Source of the DNA: Diplocarpon mali
Lineage: Eukaryota > Ascomycota > Leotiomycetes > Helotiales > Drepanopezizaceae
Length of the DNA: 64,000 bases
Direction: 5' to 3'
Assembly: GCA_024741835.1 (NCBI GenBank)
Contig: JAENRP010000030.1
Location: 176,199 to 240,198, forward strand
The notes beneath the pieces were generated by a model. That model was not told the DNA's origin. It saw nothing but the letters and a program-made list of their open reading frames with translations, and ran no database searches. Below, piece after piece: positions 12,568-25,945 of the stretch (position 1 is its first letter; every line of letters begins with the position of its first letter). A program made the position numbers and the translations under genes.

Positions 12568-14165
12568 CATCCACGACCTCAAGATGTTCGGAGTCAGGGA
12601 GTTGGCAGATTGGGAGTGAAATATTGTGGGTGATTGTTACTTGGCCGCGCGACTCGATTGATCTGAAAACTTGAAGAGTTAGACTGGCGGGCAAACGAAG
12701 GGGTCGCTGCTACATGCCGCCTAACACTATGTCGTCCCGCCTGCATAATCGTGATTTTTTTTGCCCAAAGATCGGATACCCGCAGACTTTTCTTTGATTT
12801 GCAACAGCACTTTTTCCTTCCATTGTTTGATTCGATTTGGGATGACGTGAGCTCAGGAGTCCGACTGGTTTGATTATAATGCAATGCAGACAGCGGCTTT
12901 TGATTTTGTTTGGGGTACGGTGGGAGGGCATATTGGGAACTCTGGCTGGATGGTGGGCTGCAACATGTGTGTTTGAGTATAATCACATTGTTGCTTTTTT
13001 TCTACACATTCTGATATTGGCGAGGAGCGAAGATGTGGGGAAGGAACAGGCCCGACTTGTAAATGGATTAGTGGTGGCTTGTTATCATGCCGGCGACGGC
13101 TGTTCGACAGAAAAGAAGAAAAGAAGAAGAGCTGTGTTGATTTGTAGTTGGTATTCGATTCTTGTATCTAGTTGTGTCCGATAGGTGCTTACGATGTAGA
13201 GAATAATGAAAGAGTCATGGATGAACCTTGGTCTGTGTTTTCTCGTAAACCCTCCTTTGTTATCAGTCCTTGCAACTGCTTGAACAGTGACATGTTTTAA
13301 GTATTGGTCAAAACACGTTTTCACACCAAAAAAAACGAGTCTTGGAACTTTAAAGAATATTCCAGGATCATGATGTTTTTTGGATTTTGACTTATATCAA
13401 TTTCAATTGCCAAGTAATTTTTATATATTGATACCGATCAAATTCGAGGATATTTTGACGGTCAATACTATACACTGCTCGCCTAAGTCAGCCCAAAAGC
13501 TTCATGTGTTCTCTGATCTCGACATTAGTACTCCTAAAGAAAAAGTCATCATTAGCACATTAATGTCAGTATTCACGTACCTGAATGCGATATTCAAAGT
13601 TGATTGAAGAAGATCTTTCTATCAGTTTCATAATAATTATATATTAGTTCTGATTTTAAAATAATCGAGGGATTCATATGGCATTTCGGAGCTTGTATTG
13701 GCACAAAAGCCTTGGATGCGGAGAACCCTGTCTGATAAAAGGGGCAAAGAAGGAGTACTACGGAGAAATCTGAAGAATTTTCAACTTTCTTAGATTTTTT
13801 TCACTATTACAGTAGCAGAAGGCTTAATCATATTTTAGAATAATAAGTTGGATTTTTCTCACTGGTCCGCCATTTGGCTTAAACTTGAAATCGGAGTACT
13901 GTATGTCAGAAGTCACAGCTATATGCACGACTATTGTGTTTCATATGAGTTCAATGTTATTGTTTATCAGCAAAATCAATGCACTACTGATCTGATTAGC
14001 GCTTCTCGGCTTTGCTTCAGTTCGTTCTTGGTATCTATCTACGTCCCCAACAGACAATGTCACGCGAGCACCATAGTACAACAGCTCTACCAAATCCACA
14101 TACAAATTCAAAATCAAATTCTTTTTCAATGCCTTCCCTAACTCCATTCCATAATCGCACTGGCA
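12568..14165. other. AT-rich convergent intergenic region
   Basis: This is shared 3' flank between the RhoGAP gene (+) and NUP188 (-). It is AT-rich, particularly from 13320 to 13960, with many short frames and no recognisable product. I see no RNA gene. Confidence 0.5.
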
Positions 14166-17100
14166 CTACGTGTCCATACTCCCAATCACGTCCCTGATAG
14201 TGCTCAACTCAGCCACAACCTTCTGCTCCAGCGCGCTCACCGCATGCCCAGCATCTATTTTCCTCCCCACCATTGCCAGCTCCAGCTGTCCCATCGGCAT
14301 GATGCGTTCTCGCAGCAGCGCTTTCGCGCCGAGCCAGAATTCTACATTTTCTAGCACACTAGATGCATCCCATTTAACGTCAGGGACGGCAATGCCGGGT
14401 GTCTTACGGAATATGTCCAGGATACATATAAGGCCTGCCATGCAGTTTACTTCTGAGCAAGCGGTGTAGGTAATATATCTTTTCTGCCCGGGGGGAAGGA
14501 GCCTGTTCGTTCCTGGGGAGTCGAGGGCTTCTTCGCTTTGAGTTAGCATGAGCGGGAACTGATTCAAGAACTGCGCTACTTCGACCGCGATGGACGATTC
14601 GACCGCGTAGAGGATGTTGAGTAGTAAAGGTAGGATTCCAACGGCCCAGATCCGATAGCAGCGTTGCAAGCCGGCGCTTTCGGCGAGGAGCGCCGTCCCG
14701 GGACGTTGAAAATAGGTCATTATTTCCATAGAGGAGATACGGGCCAGGATGCCGCCAATGGCGAGTTGTTCGGCGAGCGACCGCACGCTGGAGAGCTCTA
14801 AGAGGAAGAGCATGCTTAGCTCGCCGTAGATAGGATCGCCGTCGATGGCGAGTTTCTCGGACCAAGAAAAGAGTCGGATAGCGCTTAGAGGGACCTGATT
14901 GTCAATCATTATTGTCACTATCTGCGAGTGGCATAGCTCGATTCCTGGCATACGGAGGCAGTTCTGCAGGATACCTGTTATGAGGCGAAGATCTCCAGGA
15001 GAAGAATCCGCGGGGGACTCGTGAATTGAGGATACGAGCTCTCGGAAACCCATGGCGACTACATGCTTCAGAATGTCGAGGACGATAGGTATGACGGAAA
15101 TTGAATGGGCTGTGCCAACTGATGCGCCAAAGCTTGCATTCGGCCTTGGCCCTCCAGCTCGTACCTGAACCAGCAGAGCGATGTAGAGCAGATTGAGCAA
15201 GGCTCGGTAGTAGACGACATCGCCTTCTGGTACTGGCCTCTCGAAAGATCCACGAAGGTTAGAGATGGTCGTCCATACGGCAGGTAGTAGGCTCTTCATC
15301 TCTGGGATAGAAGAATTGGCCTCGGACAACCGTTGGCCAAGAATCTGAGCAAGTTTGGCTCGGCGTTCGGATAATCTCGAGAATATCTCTTCTGGGGGCT
15401 GACTTCTACAATTAGCAGTGAGACAGTTGAGCACAACGCTTGCGAACATAGTTTGCAGCTTGGGCTCGGTAGGAATGTAACTGGTGAGTTCAACGCATAG
15501 TCTTTCCCAGCCGTTAAAGAGGTCCTGAGACGTGTCAGTAAGTTTCCATGATAGACTATGACATACTTACGATCTGGGCTTGGACTAGCGAGAGGTTGAC
15601 ATTTGCACGTCGGAACTCCTCCCTAAGCCCGTCAGAACTTGCCGCTTTGTCTTTGCCTCTAGTTGTCTTTCTGCCTTTCCACCCCTCGTCGAGAAGCAGC
15701 ATTTTGTCAGCAAGCGACATGTCGTAAAACCATTCAGTACCAAGTTGACGTGGCTCTAGGGTCGTCCGCTTCAAGTCCTGCATGGTGCACCCCGGGTATC
15801 TCGCCTCAAAGTTCTTTCTTAAGTTAAAGTGAAGGGATGAATTGTAATCAGGAACTGCAACAGCAAATCTCGAAAAGTAGGACAGATTGTTCGACAGATC
15901 ATTCAGGGCTAGTGTCAAACCTGTCTGTTTGGAATGGAAGACATGCATCGATAAGATCTCGGCAATGTATGCTGCAATGCGGGTCTGGTAGCAGTCGTCG
16001 ATGGCCCCATGAAGCGATCTCACTTGTTTTAGTGGCTTCATGGCCCCGATGAAATTTGAAATGGACCGGATAAGGGTGGCATACAGTGGCGAGTTGTAGA
16101 CGGTCCAGGCCCTCAAATCCTGAGCTTCGGCAATGAATTCTAGCATAGCTAATGATTCAGTCGCAGACAGCTCGCCAATTCTCGACAACGCAACGAGTGC
16201 TGTGGATAAAAGGGGCTGCTTCTCAATTTTGACTGACTGCTTCTCATCAATCTTGCTTTGCACGGCATCTCTTGCAGTCTTGCCTGATAAGAGGTAATTC
16301 GCAAATCCGTGTTGTCTACTCTTCATGACCATAGCGAGAAAATGCCAGATTTTCGAGAGGCTGTCTGGCCGTGATAGAGGTTTATCAAGATCCGAGATGG
16401 CGCAAAGGAAATTCCTCGAGGTTCGAGAGCCCAGATATCCCAAGAGCGATGGCGGCTGTTCGGTCTCCCCTGATGCTGTTACAACCAAAGCTTCAAACAG
16501 CGCTATCACTTTGCTCTTGTACGCATCATCCGCAGCATATAAACGTGCAATCAGAGAAGAGGCCTGGAAGATTTGGGTAACAAGTCGAGATGCGGGCAAG
16601 CTGAGCAGAGCACTGGCTCTGAGAAGAGTTTGAGAGAATATGAGCACAGTGCAGACATGACGCCTCCACAGATCTAGCATATTTGGGAATACCCTCAAGT
16701 CGGGTACCTCCAAGCCGTCGAAGTACGCACGCAGTAGAGATTGGAATCTCAAATCTCCAGATGATGTAGTCAAGAAGCACTCGACGAGATAGTCCGCGGC
16801 TGGCGTGAAAGCCTGCATGATTTTCGTTCTCTTTTCTTTCTGCTTCTCCCCCTTGGTTGGTAAGGGCCACGAGTCCATAGCCAGCTCGGACTTCCCTTGG
16901 TCCTCGTTGTCCGGCTCGACTGTGGTATCAATACCGAGTGCGTATCGTAATATTTTATCGAAACCAATCACGATGATATTACTGATTCGCCGCCGATCCT
17001 CTTGTAAGTTGTATTTCCAGGTCCGAGAGCTTTCTAATACTTCGTTCAAATATCTGGCAAATGAAAGCAAAACCTTTGCCAACGTGTTCTCATGTATATT

Positions 17101-19871
17101 TGTAGACACATCTGAGTGGTTCCGACAAGACTGGGCGCGGACTCTACGACTCCATAGCTGAAAGTCGCTCTTCCGGGTTATCGCATTAGCCGCGATGTCG
17201 TCAACTAGGGCATCGAACAAGTAACAACAAGAGATAAGAAAATCGTATTGCCCTGAAGCCATTTCAACACCTTCAACAATGCTTGGCAAGCTCGCCCTCC
17301 CTCTCCCGACGTCCAGGAGTCCACAGCGTGTCATTAGAGGCCAAACCCGTCCCGGTGCAATACGGATTTGGGCGTGAATGAAGTGGACACAGCTGACTAG
17401 GACATCTAAGGGGACATCAGAGCCGTGGCAAGCCATTTTATTCTGCAATTCTTCCCGGAATATATCGAAAATAACACTTGTGACATCTCTGTCGTGACTG
17501 AGCCCCGAGCTTGCTTCTGCTAATATCTTCTCATGCTGAGACTCCGGGCCAATGTCGCCGAACTGAGTAGTGTCCGAAATCATTGTAGCGAGTAATTCAA
17601 TGATTTCGGCCACAGACTCCCAACTAGCAGGCATTCCTGTTGTAGCATCAACAAGATCGCTTGCTGCCAAGAAGGTCTCTAGCAGCTTTCCAATGTAAGC
17701 CAGCCCGGAAAACTGGTGAAACCACGAAGCTACCCGTGGACCAGATTCAGAAACCATGCGTCCCAAGGTACCAGCAGGCATGTAGAAGTCGCTATTTATC
17801 TTCGTTAATGCATTCGTCACGGTAGCTTGACCTCGGAAGCTTTTGAAGCGAGGGACAAAAAGCTGAAAAGGTTTGGTGAGCTGAATAGTGTTGGTATTAT
17901 CTTCTTCTTGCGTTGTCTCATAGTCTGCAAAGTCTGGTGGCAGAGCGTGAGTAAACTGTACCATTTTTTCGAGGCATTTGACCGCATAGTTTGACGGCGT
18001 GCCTTTATCGTTGTACCATGGTGAAGCCACTGCGCGAAGGATACTCAAGAATGGAAGTGCTTCAAAAGGGTATCTGGCCTTGGCACTTTGCAAGAAGACA
18101 GAGTTCAGGATCTCGTCGTGCCAAAAATGTTTCACTATATCGTTGATTTCGAGAAGGGGTTCCACTTCCGCAAGTTCCCAGTAGTTCTGTCCCCCAGTGA
18201 GGGCCGAGAGTGTAGCTGCCATGATCTCTGGACCATAACCAATCCGAGAACTGTATTTGAGAAGATTGAGTATCAGCATACGTATTTGAGCGCCAATCTC
18301 AGGCGGGAACAGAGCGGCTGATGTTTGACCAAGTCGGGAGCAAAGTGTGGCCAGGTACTCAAATACACGACATAAATCGACGGCACTTCTGGCAAGAAAT
18401 TCGATAAGATTATCTTCGATTTCATTAATATCGTTGAGTTTCTCCAGAACATCTCTGTAGGGTTCAGGAGGCGAAGGTAGGCCCATTTCGACAGCCTCCT
18501 CTGAGGCCAGTACGCGGTCAGTCAATGTTTGCAAGATAATGCTCCATGCCAGAATGGCTGGGCTTGCTGGCTGCTGTTCATTGTCTGCAGCAGACAGCAG
18601 GATTGAGTTGATATCCAGAATTGTCTGGCTATTGAAGATGTAGAGTCTATCCAGGGACGTATTGGGTGATAAGTCCTCGTCAATCTGCACCTGAGCTCCT
18701 AGAGTCTCAACAATGTAGGAAACTCCAAGAACTGCAACAGAAATAATAGAAGAAACTAACTGCATAGCATCGAACAGGGCTATGATCGACGCATCATCCT
18801 ATGTAGATGCATTAGCGACGAGAATAAAATAGGTTGAAAGTGCATACCGTCGAGAAATTGCAATAGAATCCGGCATTTTGCTGAAGTCTGAACCATCGCA
18901 GACAGACTACGGAAGATGTACAGTCTTGCATGTACTCTAAGACCAGTCTGATAATTTCCATTGAGTGCAGCGCCTCGGTGAGCTGGCTTCGAACCCATCC
19001 ATTGACATCTTCTCGACGGCCATCCTCGTTAAATACTGCACCATCACTGATATTCTCGATATTTTTCTCGACTCCGGCGATGGATCGTAAAATAAAAGAA
19101 TCTCCATTCAGCGTAGAAGTACGAGTGATAGCAGTGCCATACTCAGTGAGCCATGTAGATTTCGGTTTTGACGGCCCTTCTTGGGTTTCAATCGCAAAGC
19201 TGCAAGCAGCATACAGGAGCACCTCCGAAGATTTCAGAATATATCCTCTCTCTGCTAGGTACTGTCCGAAGATCCTTTTGCGTCGGCTTATTTGTGAGTG
19301 GAAGTCTTTTTGTATGTCGGCGTCTGCTCCTCCGGACATTAGGAAGGTGGGGATAGAGCTTGAGTACTTGTTGTTGCCTGCAGCATCTCCTATGCTTGAA
19401 AGTTCTCCTTCCGTGAATGGGCCTAGTAGTTGCGCCGATGCTCGCGACTGGTATTCCTCTACAACCAATCTCAGCGCCGCTACCTCTTCAATCCTCGCCG
19501 CCTTGCTCAGCCAAAGCGCATCCTGCTTGATCTCTTTAATATCATATTGTGCATTCGCGGATGGGGTAACGTTGATCGCCGACGTCTTGGTATCGAAGGC
19601 ATTTTTGCTCTGCTGGGAGGGTTGCTTGTAGGCATTGTAAGGGTCTTCCAGTATCCTAATGACTTCTTTGTCGTCCAAGAACCTACGAATCACAGGCAGC
19701 TCGTCGGCGTGCGCACTTCTGCTTGCAATGACAGATGATACCAATTTCCAGGAGCTACATACTGTTAGCAACATGCAAGCAGAAGTGAGGATGTACTCAC
19801 ACCACTAGTTCCTCCCCAGTGAGACATTGGTCCAGCGGGGGGAAATAGCTGGTCGAAAGTATTGGCGCCAT
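14166..19871 (-). CDS. NUP188: Nucleoporin Nup188, inner-ring scaffold
   Basis: Nup188 is a large alpha-helical solenoid scaffold of the nuclear pore inner ring; it binds Nic96 and acts alongside Nup192. Exons 19871-19801, 19754-18848, 18798-15571 and 15524-14166 give 1854 aa, close to the length I know for filamentous-fungal Nup188. All three introns are 46-49 nt with GT..AG ends, and the total is an exact multiple of three. The start ATG at 19871 gives MAPILSTSYFPPLDQC; the first intron joins GEELV to VSWKLV, matching the PPLxxCLTGxxVxLSWKL pattern of the family. Further conserved blocks are APGRVWPLMTRCGLL-like (PGRVWPLMTRCGLL here), PPSLLGYLGSR and a downstream DLDKPLSR. These patterns distinguish it from its paralogue Nup192. 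It is divergent from trpC and convergent with the RhoGAP gene. No break or frameshift is seen. Confidence 0.93.
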
Positions 19872-20168
19872 AGGTACCTGGCTCAGCAGAGCAGATCGTG
19901 ACGCTCGACGTGGTCGGGAGCATGAGAGTGCTCAGGTGCTCTGGGATTTCTTCGTCTGGTCGCAAGAGCTCAGTGGGTTGACGCGAATGAAACTGCGAGG
20001 CGCGATCAGCTCGGTTACCGTATTTCTTTCTACTATGGAGGTGGGACAGTCGCCCTCATGTGGGGAACTTCGCTGCCTGCTTGGAGTTACTCAATATTAA
20101 TTTCTCCCGTCCGATCCCAAGTCGCGCTTGGATGTGACAACTAACAATCTTCCTTTTCATAGTACACA
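19872..20168. promoter_or_regulatory. 297-bp divergent promoter region of NUP188 and trpC
   Basis: The two start codons face away from each other across 297 bp, so both 5' leaders and core promoters must lie here or overlap neighbouring sequence. At about 20084-20093 the sequence GTTACTCAAT resembles a weak Gcn4/Cpc1 (TGASTCA) site, which would fit general amino-acid control of trpC. It is not an exact match, so I give it little weight. Confidence 0.5.
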
Positions 20169-22511
20169 ATGGCCTTGGATCTCGTTGATCACTCCCCCCA
20201 GCACTCGGAAGCTGTCACCCCGCTGGACGGCGCTTCTAATGTGGTTCTTATCGATAATTTCGATTCGTTTTCATGGAACATATACCAATATCTAGTTCTG
20301 GAGGGGGCAACAGTTACTGTGTACCGTAATGATGCTGTCACTCTGAAGGAGCTTACGGAGCTGAAGCCGACTCAGTTGATCATAAGTCCGGGTCCTGGAC
20401 ACCCCAGAATAGACTCGGGGGTAAGTAGAGACGCTATTCAACACTTCGCAGGCAAGATACCAGTTTTGGGTGTTTGTATGGGACAGTGAGTCAGAAAAAA
20501 TTTGTGTTTTTTTCATAAGCTTATTTCACTTACTTCTCACAGGCAATGTATAATCGATCTTTGGGGTGGCGATGTGATCTTCGCTGGTGAGATATTGCAC
20601 GGCAAGACAAGCCCGTTGCAACATGATTCGAAAGGAGTTTACGCTGGTCTCCCACAAGATCTTTCCGTTACAAGATACCACTCTCTAGCCGGTACATATC
20701 CAACCCTACCAGATTGCTTAGAGGTGTCGTCGTGGATTGCAGACGCAAATGGTGGTAAAGGAGTAATTATGGGCGTTCGACACAAGGAATACGTGGTGGA
20801 AGGGGTCCAATATCACCCAGAAAGCATCCTGACCGAAAAGGGTCGGGCCATGCTCCAAAACTTCCTCCAGATGCGTGGCGGGACATGGGCAGAAAATACT
20901 CGGCTACGAAAAGAGGCTGATGAGTCGAGGAAGCAAGTGACGACTGGCACAAAAGGCTCTAAGAGGGAGAATATTCTGACCAAGATATTTGCTCATCGAA
21001 AAGCTGCTGTGGAAGCGCAAAAGAAGGTTCCGTCGCAGCGACCATCGGAATTTCAAGCGGCTTATGATCTAGACATCGCGCCACCTCTTGTTCCTTTCGT
21101 TAGTCGACTCCGGAAATCGCCATTTCCTCTGTCACTAATGGCTGAGATCAAGCGAGCATCCCCATCAAAAGGCATTATCTCGATGTCCACATGTGCTCCG
21201 GCTCAAGCGAGGACCTATGCGTTAGCTGGTGCAAGTGTTATTTCGGTATTGACAGAACCGGAATGGTTCAAAGGCAGTATTGATGATCTCCGAGCTGTCC
21301 GCCAAGCGTTGGAGGGAATGCCCAACCGACCGGCTGTCTTACGCAAGGAATTCATTTTCGATGAATACCAAATCCTGGAGGCTAGGCTTGCTGGTGCCGA
21401 TACAATCCTTCTAATAGTCAAAATGTTGGACGAGGAAACTTTGAGCAGACTCTATCGCTACTCTCAGTCTCTTGGTATGGAGCCACTGGTTGAAGTAAAT
21501 ACGGCCGAGGAAATGGCTATCGCTGTCAAGCTTGGATCAAAAGTTGTAGGTGTTAACAACCGAAACCTTACGAGCTTTGAAGTAGACCTTGATACCACGA
21601 GTAGACTCCTCGACCAAGTCCCAAAAGAGACAATTGTTTGTGCTTTAAGTGGCATATCGGGCCCAAGAGATGTTGCTGCATATCAAAAAAATGGAGTTGG
21701 TGCTGTCCTTGTTGGGGAGGCCCTTATGCGCGCAAAGGATACCGCCAGATTCATACGCGAGCTTCTTGGAAGTTCAGAACATGCATTGAAGTCATCTCCT
21801 GGACCCCTTCTGGTAAAAATATGTGGTACTAGAAAGGTCGAGACAGCTATTGAGGCAATCAAAGCGGGCGCGGACTTAATTGGCATGATTTTGGTACCCG
21901 GGAGGGGCAGGCATGTTCCATACAAAGACGCTGTCGCTATTTCGAAAGCTGTACACAAGACGCGAGTTACGACAGGAGAGATAATTCGTGACCGAGTAGG
22001 TAGCCAGGCATCTGATTTCTTCGCAAACGCGGCGGCAAACATCTCAAGTCATCGACCATTGCTCGTCGGTGTGTTCCAGAATCAGTCATTAGAAGAGGTT
22101 CTGGAGCTTCAGAAAGCATACGAACTTGACATCGTACAGTTACATGGCGATGAGCCTCTGGAGTGGGCCAATCTAATTCCCGTCCCTGTCATCAGAGTGT
22201 TCAAGCCCAATCAACCTGGTCTCGGAAGACGTGGCTATCATACCGTTCCCATGCTTGATTCAGCATCTGGTGGATCAGGCCAGCAACTCGACATTGGTGA
22301 TGTCAAGTATGCTCTTGCGAAAGATCCTGGTCTTCAAGTGCTGCTTGCGGGTGGTCTGACCCCGGAGAACGTTGCAAATGCTGTTCGTTCTGCTGGAGAC
22401 CTGGGTGACAGGATCCTCGCTGTTGACGTGGCGAGCGGCATCGAAGATGGTGGCGTCCAGAGTACTGCGAAGATCCAGGCTTTTATTAAGGCTGCTAAAA
22501 GCGTTCGATAA
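20169..22511 (+). CDS. trpC: TrpC, trifunctional tryptophan enzyme (GATase / IGPS / PRAI)
   Basis: One chain carries three tryptophan-pathway activities: glutamine amidotransferase subunit of anthranilate synthase, indole-3-glycerol-phosphate synthase and phosphoribosylanthranilate isomerase; cytosolic. Exons 20169-20485 and 20543-22511 (57-nt intron, GTGAGT..CAG, splitting the Gln after GVCMGQ) give 761 aa, the usual fungal size. The GATase domain (about 18-240) has Cys103 in GVCMGQQ and His197/Glu199 in QYHPES. The IGPS domain (about 250-510) has [10 protein letters not shown] at 307-316. The PRAI domain (about 528-761) starts [10 protein letters not shown] with Cys533 and has [10 protein letters not shown] with Asp678. 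All three triads look complete, so the enzyme should be active. GVCMGQQ differs slightly from the common GVCLGHQ but keeps the nucleophile. Confidence 0.97.
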
Positions 22512-23931
22512 AAGTATGGAGTTGGTAATAACATCATGGTTATGATCTACCTTATTTTCGATGTCCTGCTATTTATTTGGTGATTTTGCTTTGTCACTTT
22601 CATTCGATGTTCCATATGCAAGCCAGGCCAATCTTCAATCGTCTGACTATAGCGTCTTCGCGGCCGCTTGAATGCACCAGCGTATATACACATTTGCTCC
22701 AGTGAGCCTAGGAGCCTCATGTAAATCCATGATGATCTCGATATTGCCTTGAGCCCGCTGGAACTGACAATCTGATAAGAAGCAATTCGAGCCTCTAAAG
22801 CCCCCCCTTGTTTGCTAATAGGTTCGGGCCTAGTTAATGTAGACCTTTGAAAATTTTCGAAATCACAAACATCCGAGATATTATGAGTTCATTAAGAGTA
22901 CTTTCAATCGATACAAGATCTCTTTAAGTGGGTTTTTGCTGCGTGTATGCTTTTATGTTGCTAGGCAGGCCGCTTGGGCAGCGGATAGCGAGTGCTGGCT
23001 CGACCTTCGCAAATCCAGCCCCTGACCAGCCGAAAATTTTAACCGAGTAGCTCTTCGCTTTCTGTCAAGATGTCAAAATGAAAGCGGTAGTACACTCAAC
23101 TTACACCTTTTTCGGTAACTCTGAACCCCGGTTAATCTCGGGATTGCTCTATAAAGCTGCCACCGCTACCAACGATCAAGTTCATAACCATCCTCTCTCT
23201 TCTTTCAATAACTCCGTAAACCTCGACACCAACTCCCTCAATCTTTCCGCCTTTCAGCTACGCAGCTACACTGTTTCACATACTCATCCATACTTGATAC
23301 CGATTATACACTAGTACTGAGGGCCATCTATCATCCGAGAGCAAATACGATCAGACCTTCGACCACCGGCCAAGTAAGTATTTCCTCCACGTTCAATACA
23401 ACACTCCCCGTACACCTTATCGGCGTTTCACATTGCTTCTCGATTACCATGTTACCGATGGAGCAGAAATATGGTAGGTTTCAGCTTCTAACTCCTAATT
23501 TCTCACTTTTTCTCGTGGTTTGTATTGAGTTTGCAAACCTAGGTGATCAAGCCATTTCGCCGTGTGGAAAGCAAGACACCACAACTATCAATCTGCCCGA
23601 TCACTATCCTCTGCAAAATCTGCTCTCACTAATTTTTGAAGGTCATTAGTACCTTCTGCACTTTCCTCCTGGATATTGACATCCCAATTCCTCATCTTCC
23701 GACATACATCAACACTGATTATAGGGACAGGATACTTCACTTCAACATAATTCACCACATCATATCGTCCTATGCAGCTTCACCTGCTCTGATAATAACT
23801 GGCTAACTGCCTTTCCTCCCCAAAAATCGCATACAGAACTACGCAACACCCACTCAAAGCAGCCAGCCCAACCCAGGGTATTGCATCTTTTCCTCCCACT
23901 AAACTCCGTCAATACACACGTCGACATCTCG
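22512..23931. other. Intergenic region and likely leader of the BRCT gene
   Basis: No conserved gene. A 66-codon frame at 23449-23649 stays open through a candidate 3n intron (GTAGGT at about 23474 to an AACCTAG acceptor near 23542). Spliced, it would give a peptide of about 43 residues with no family I know. It may be an upstream frame in the leader of the BRCT gene. A GTAAGT near 23371 could be a leader-intron donor. Confidence 0.35.
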
Positions 23932-25423
23932 ATGCCTTCCCGGCTCCCGCCCAGCACCAAGAAACCTAACAGACACGGTATCCGCCCTCATGTTCCGCCA
24001 AAGAAACTACCAACCAAGCCAATGCCGGTCCAAAATTTCAAGAAGGAGCGTCCCCAGAAGCAAATTTTCAAAGGCTTGACGATGTCCTTGGCCGGCAGTT
24101 TTGTTGGCATCAACGGAGAACTCAGCCCTGAGAAGATCGAAAAATGGATCACGTTGCATGGCGCCCGATTCGAGAAGGAAGTTTCGTCTCACACAACCCA
24201 TCTTATCTGTTCTATCGAAGAATATAAGAAGGCGACCAAGCAAGGTTTGTTTTTAGACTTGGATATCATGGGTTAATACACTCGGCATTTGTATAATGCT
24301 GATCTGTGTGTACAGTCCGGCAAGCCTGGCAGCTCGGTACCAATCGCTGCGTTATCGTCGTCTTTGACTGGCTGGAAGACTGCCTGCAAAGTAAAAAGAA
24401 AATTTGTCTCCGCACAAAATCATATTCTGTCGACCGGACTATCATACAGCTCAAGAAGCAGGAGGCTATGGATAAGCAAGATTTTAAGAGAAAATTCGAC
24501 GACGGCGTCAAAGTGAGCAAGGAATTATCGGACAACAGCACGTTCCCTCCTCTCTATTTGAATACATGATATAGTAATCAGGGCATTGATATTGAACAAG
24601 TAGAGCTCTACCACATTTATTACGATATCGACGCCTTCGAGTACAAAGTTATACTCTCCCGCATCCGTCTCGACGGAACGACTATGATCGAAAAGTATAC
24701 GCTCTTCGTCCGTCTCTCCTCCCCCTCCCTTCATCCAGCTATTAACAGAAAAACCAGCTGTTCGAATCTAACAACAAATTTCCTCCTCTGTATATGTTCG
24801 GCGCCAAGCTCTCATGCTCGCACCGCCCGCTCTCCTACTACCGGCAAGACTGTCACCCTATGGACTTCATTACCGCTTTTACCTGTTTCAAGAAGTTCTT
24901 CAAAGAGAAGAGTGCCGTGGAATGGGATATGAGATTGGAGCGGTTGAAGTCGAGCCTAGATGCCCCTGGACATGGCGAGAAGTTGTTTTTCAAGTATAGT
25001 CCGCCGATTCGAGGACGACCCGTGGGACTGCTGCCTCTGGGGTACGTGAGACCCGAGGATCGGATGCCTACATTAGGTATGTCTGGGAACGGGTTGGGCC
25101 TGGGCTCAAATTCGAGCGGTGGCCGCGTCGAGGATGCACGACCAAGAGAAGATGTCGGCTATGATACGAACTCTGAAGTCGACGAGGACGAGTCGTCTAG
25201 TTCCAGGTCCGGATCTGGATCCGGCTCTAGCGAGAGAAGAAGCCCACGCCAACATGCCAACTCTAAAGCTGATTTAGGAGAATCCATCTCCATCATCTCC
25301 AGTTCCTCGGACCCCTCAGTCTCGCCGGAGATCTCAGCGGAGCCTGAGTCCGAGAAGGAGCAAAGGACGGAGAAGCTGGGTGAAAGAGGGGTGAGAGGGG
25401 GCAGTGCAGAAAGTGAGGCGTGA
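23932..25423 (+). CDS. BRCT-domain protein with WGR-like region
   Basis: Probably a nuclear protein linked to DNA-damage signalling or chromatin; exact role unknown. Exons 23932-24244, 24316-24512, 24582-24707 and 24758-25423 give 433 aa. Introns are 71, 69, 50 nt; the third has an atypical donor (GTCCGT). The basic N-terminus (residues 1-45) is followed by one BRCT domain at about 46-140 (AGSFVGINGELS near its start, VVFDWLEDCLQ near its end, with the conserved Trp). Residues of about 170-285 resemble a PARP-type WGR domain: a strand pattern with YKVILSRIRLDG, then KYTLFLFESNN, then FKKFFKEKSAVEW, which matches the FxKKTGxxW signature. The WGR tripeptide itself is not visible and there is no PARP catalytic domain. 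The tail is acidic and Ser-rich. It converges on USE1. Confidence 0.75.
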
Positions 25424-25945
25424 CGGGAGGATGCGTATCGGCAGTGAGAAGTTTGAATGATTGAGACCTTGAGTAGGTGGTGGTATCTTGGGGAGTGACC
25501 AAATTGGTTGTAATGCGTTGAGCGCAGGTTTCGGAACTTGGTTTACATCTTCCTTCTCTTCCTCCATTATTTGGGATCATGGGGAGGGGATCCACAACTG
25601 CAATTCTCAACATGCAGGTAGGAAGAGAGGACGGGCTGACATTGCAGCAGACATCTGCTGGTCTTCCAACAAGACCGCAGCTGTTTCTATAACAGCGCGT
25701 TAAAACGCAAACAGTAGATAGATGGTTTTTCGACATTAACATGCAAACATCTCATACATATTTTCCAAAAGTACTTGCGCATCCCTGGCAGAAAGTGGTA
25801 TTTATCATGTAAAAATGTAAGTTTGTTCATGCTAGCCAGCCGCTAAGGCCTCATTTTCAATCGCCCAACTCCGAATCCAGAATGCCGTCCGCCTAACTCT
25901 CCTAATACACGTGCGCTCTATACATTCACTGCAGGAATTGACCTT
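25424..25945. other. Convergent 3' intergenic region
   Basis: A 522-bp spacer between the stop codons of the BRCT gene (+) and USE1 (-). A minus-strand frame at 25293-25742 overlaps the BRCT gene tail and is a shadow. I see nothing else here. Confidence 0.55.

Noticed and set aside
14166..19871. Separate proteins for the three long minus-strand frames
   Set aside because: Short GT..AG introns join them in frame into one 1854-residue Nup188, matching the family's order and length.
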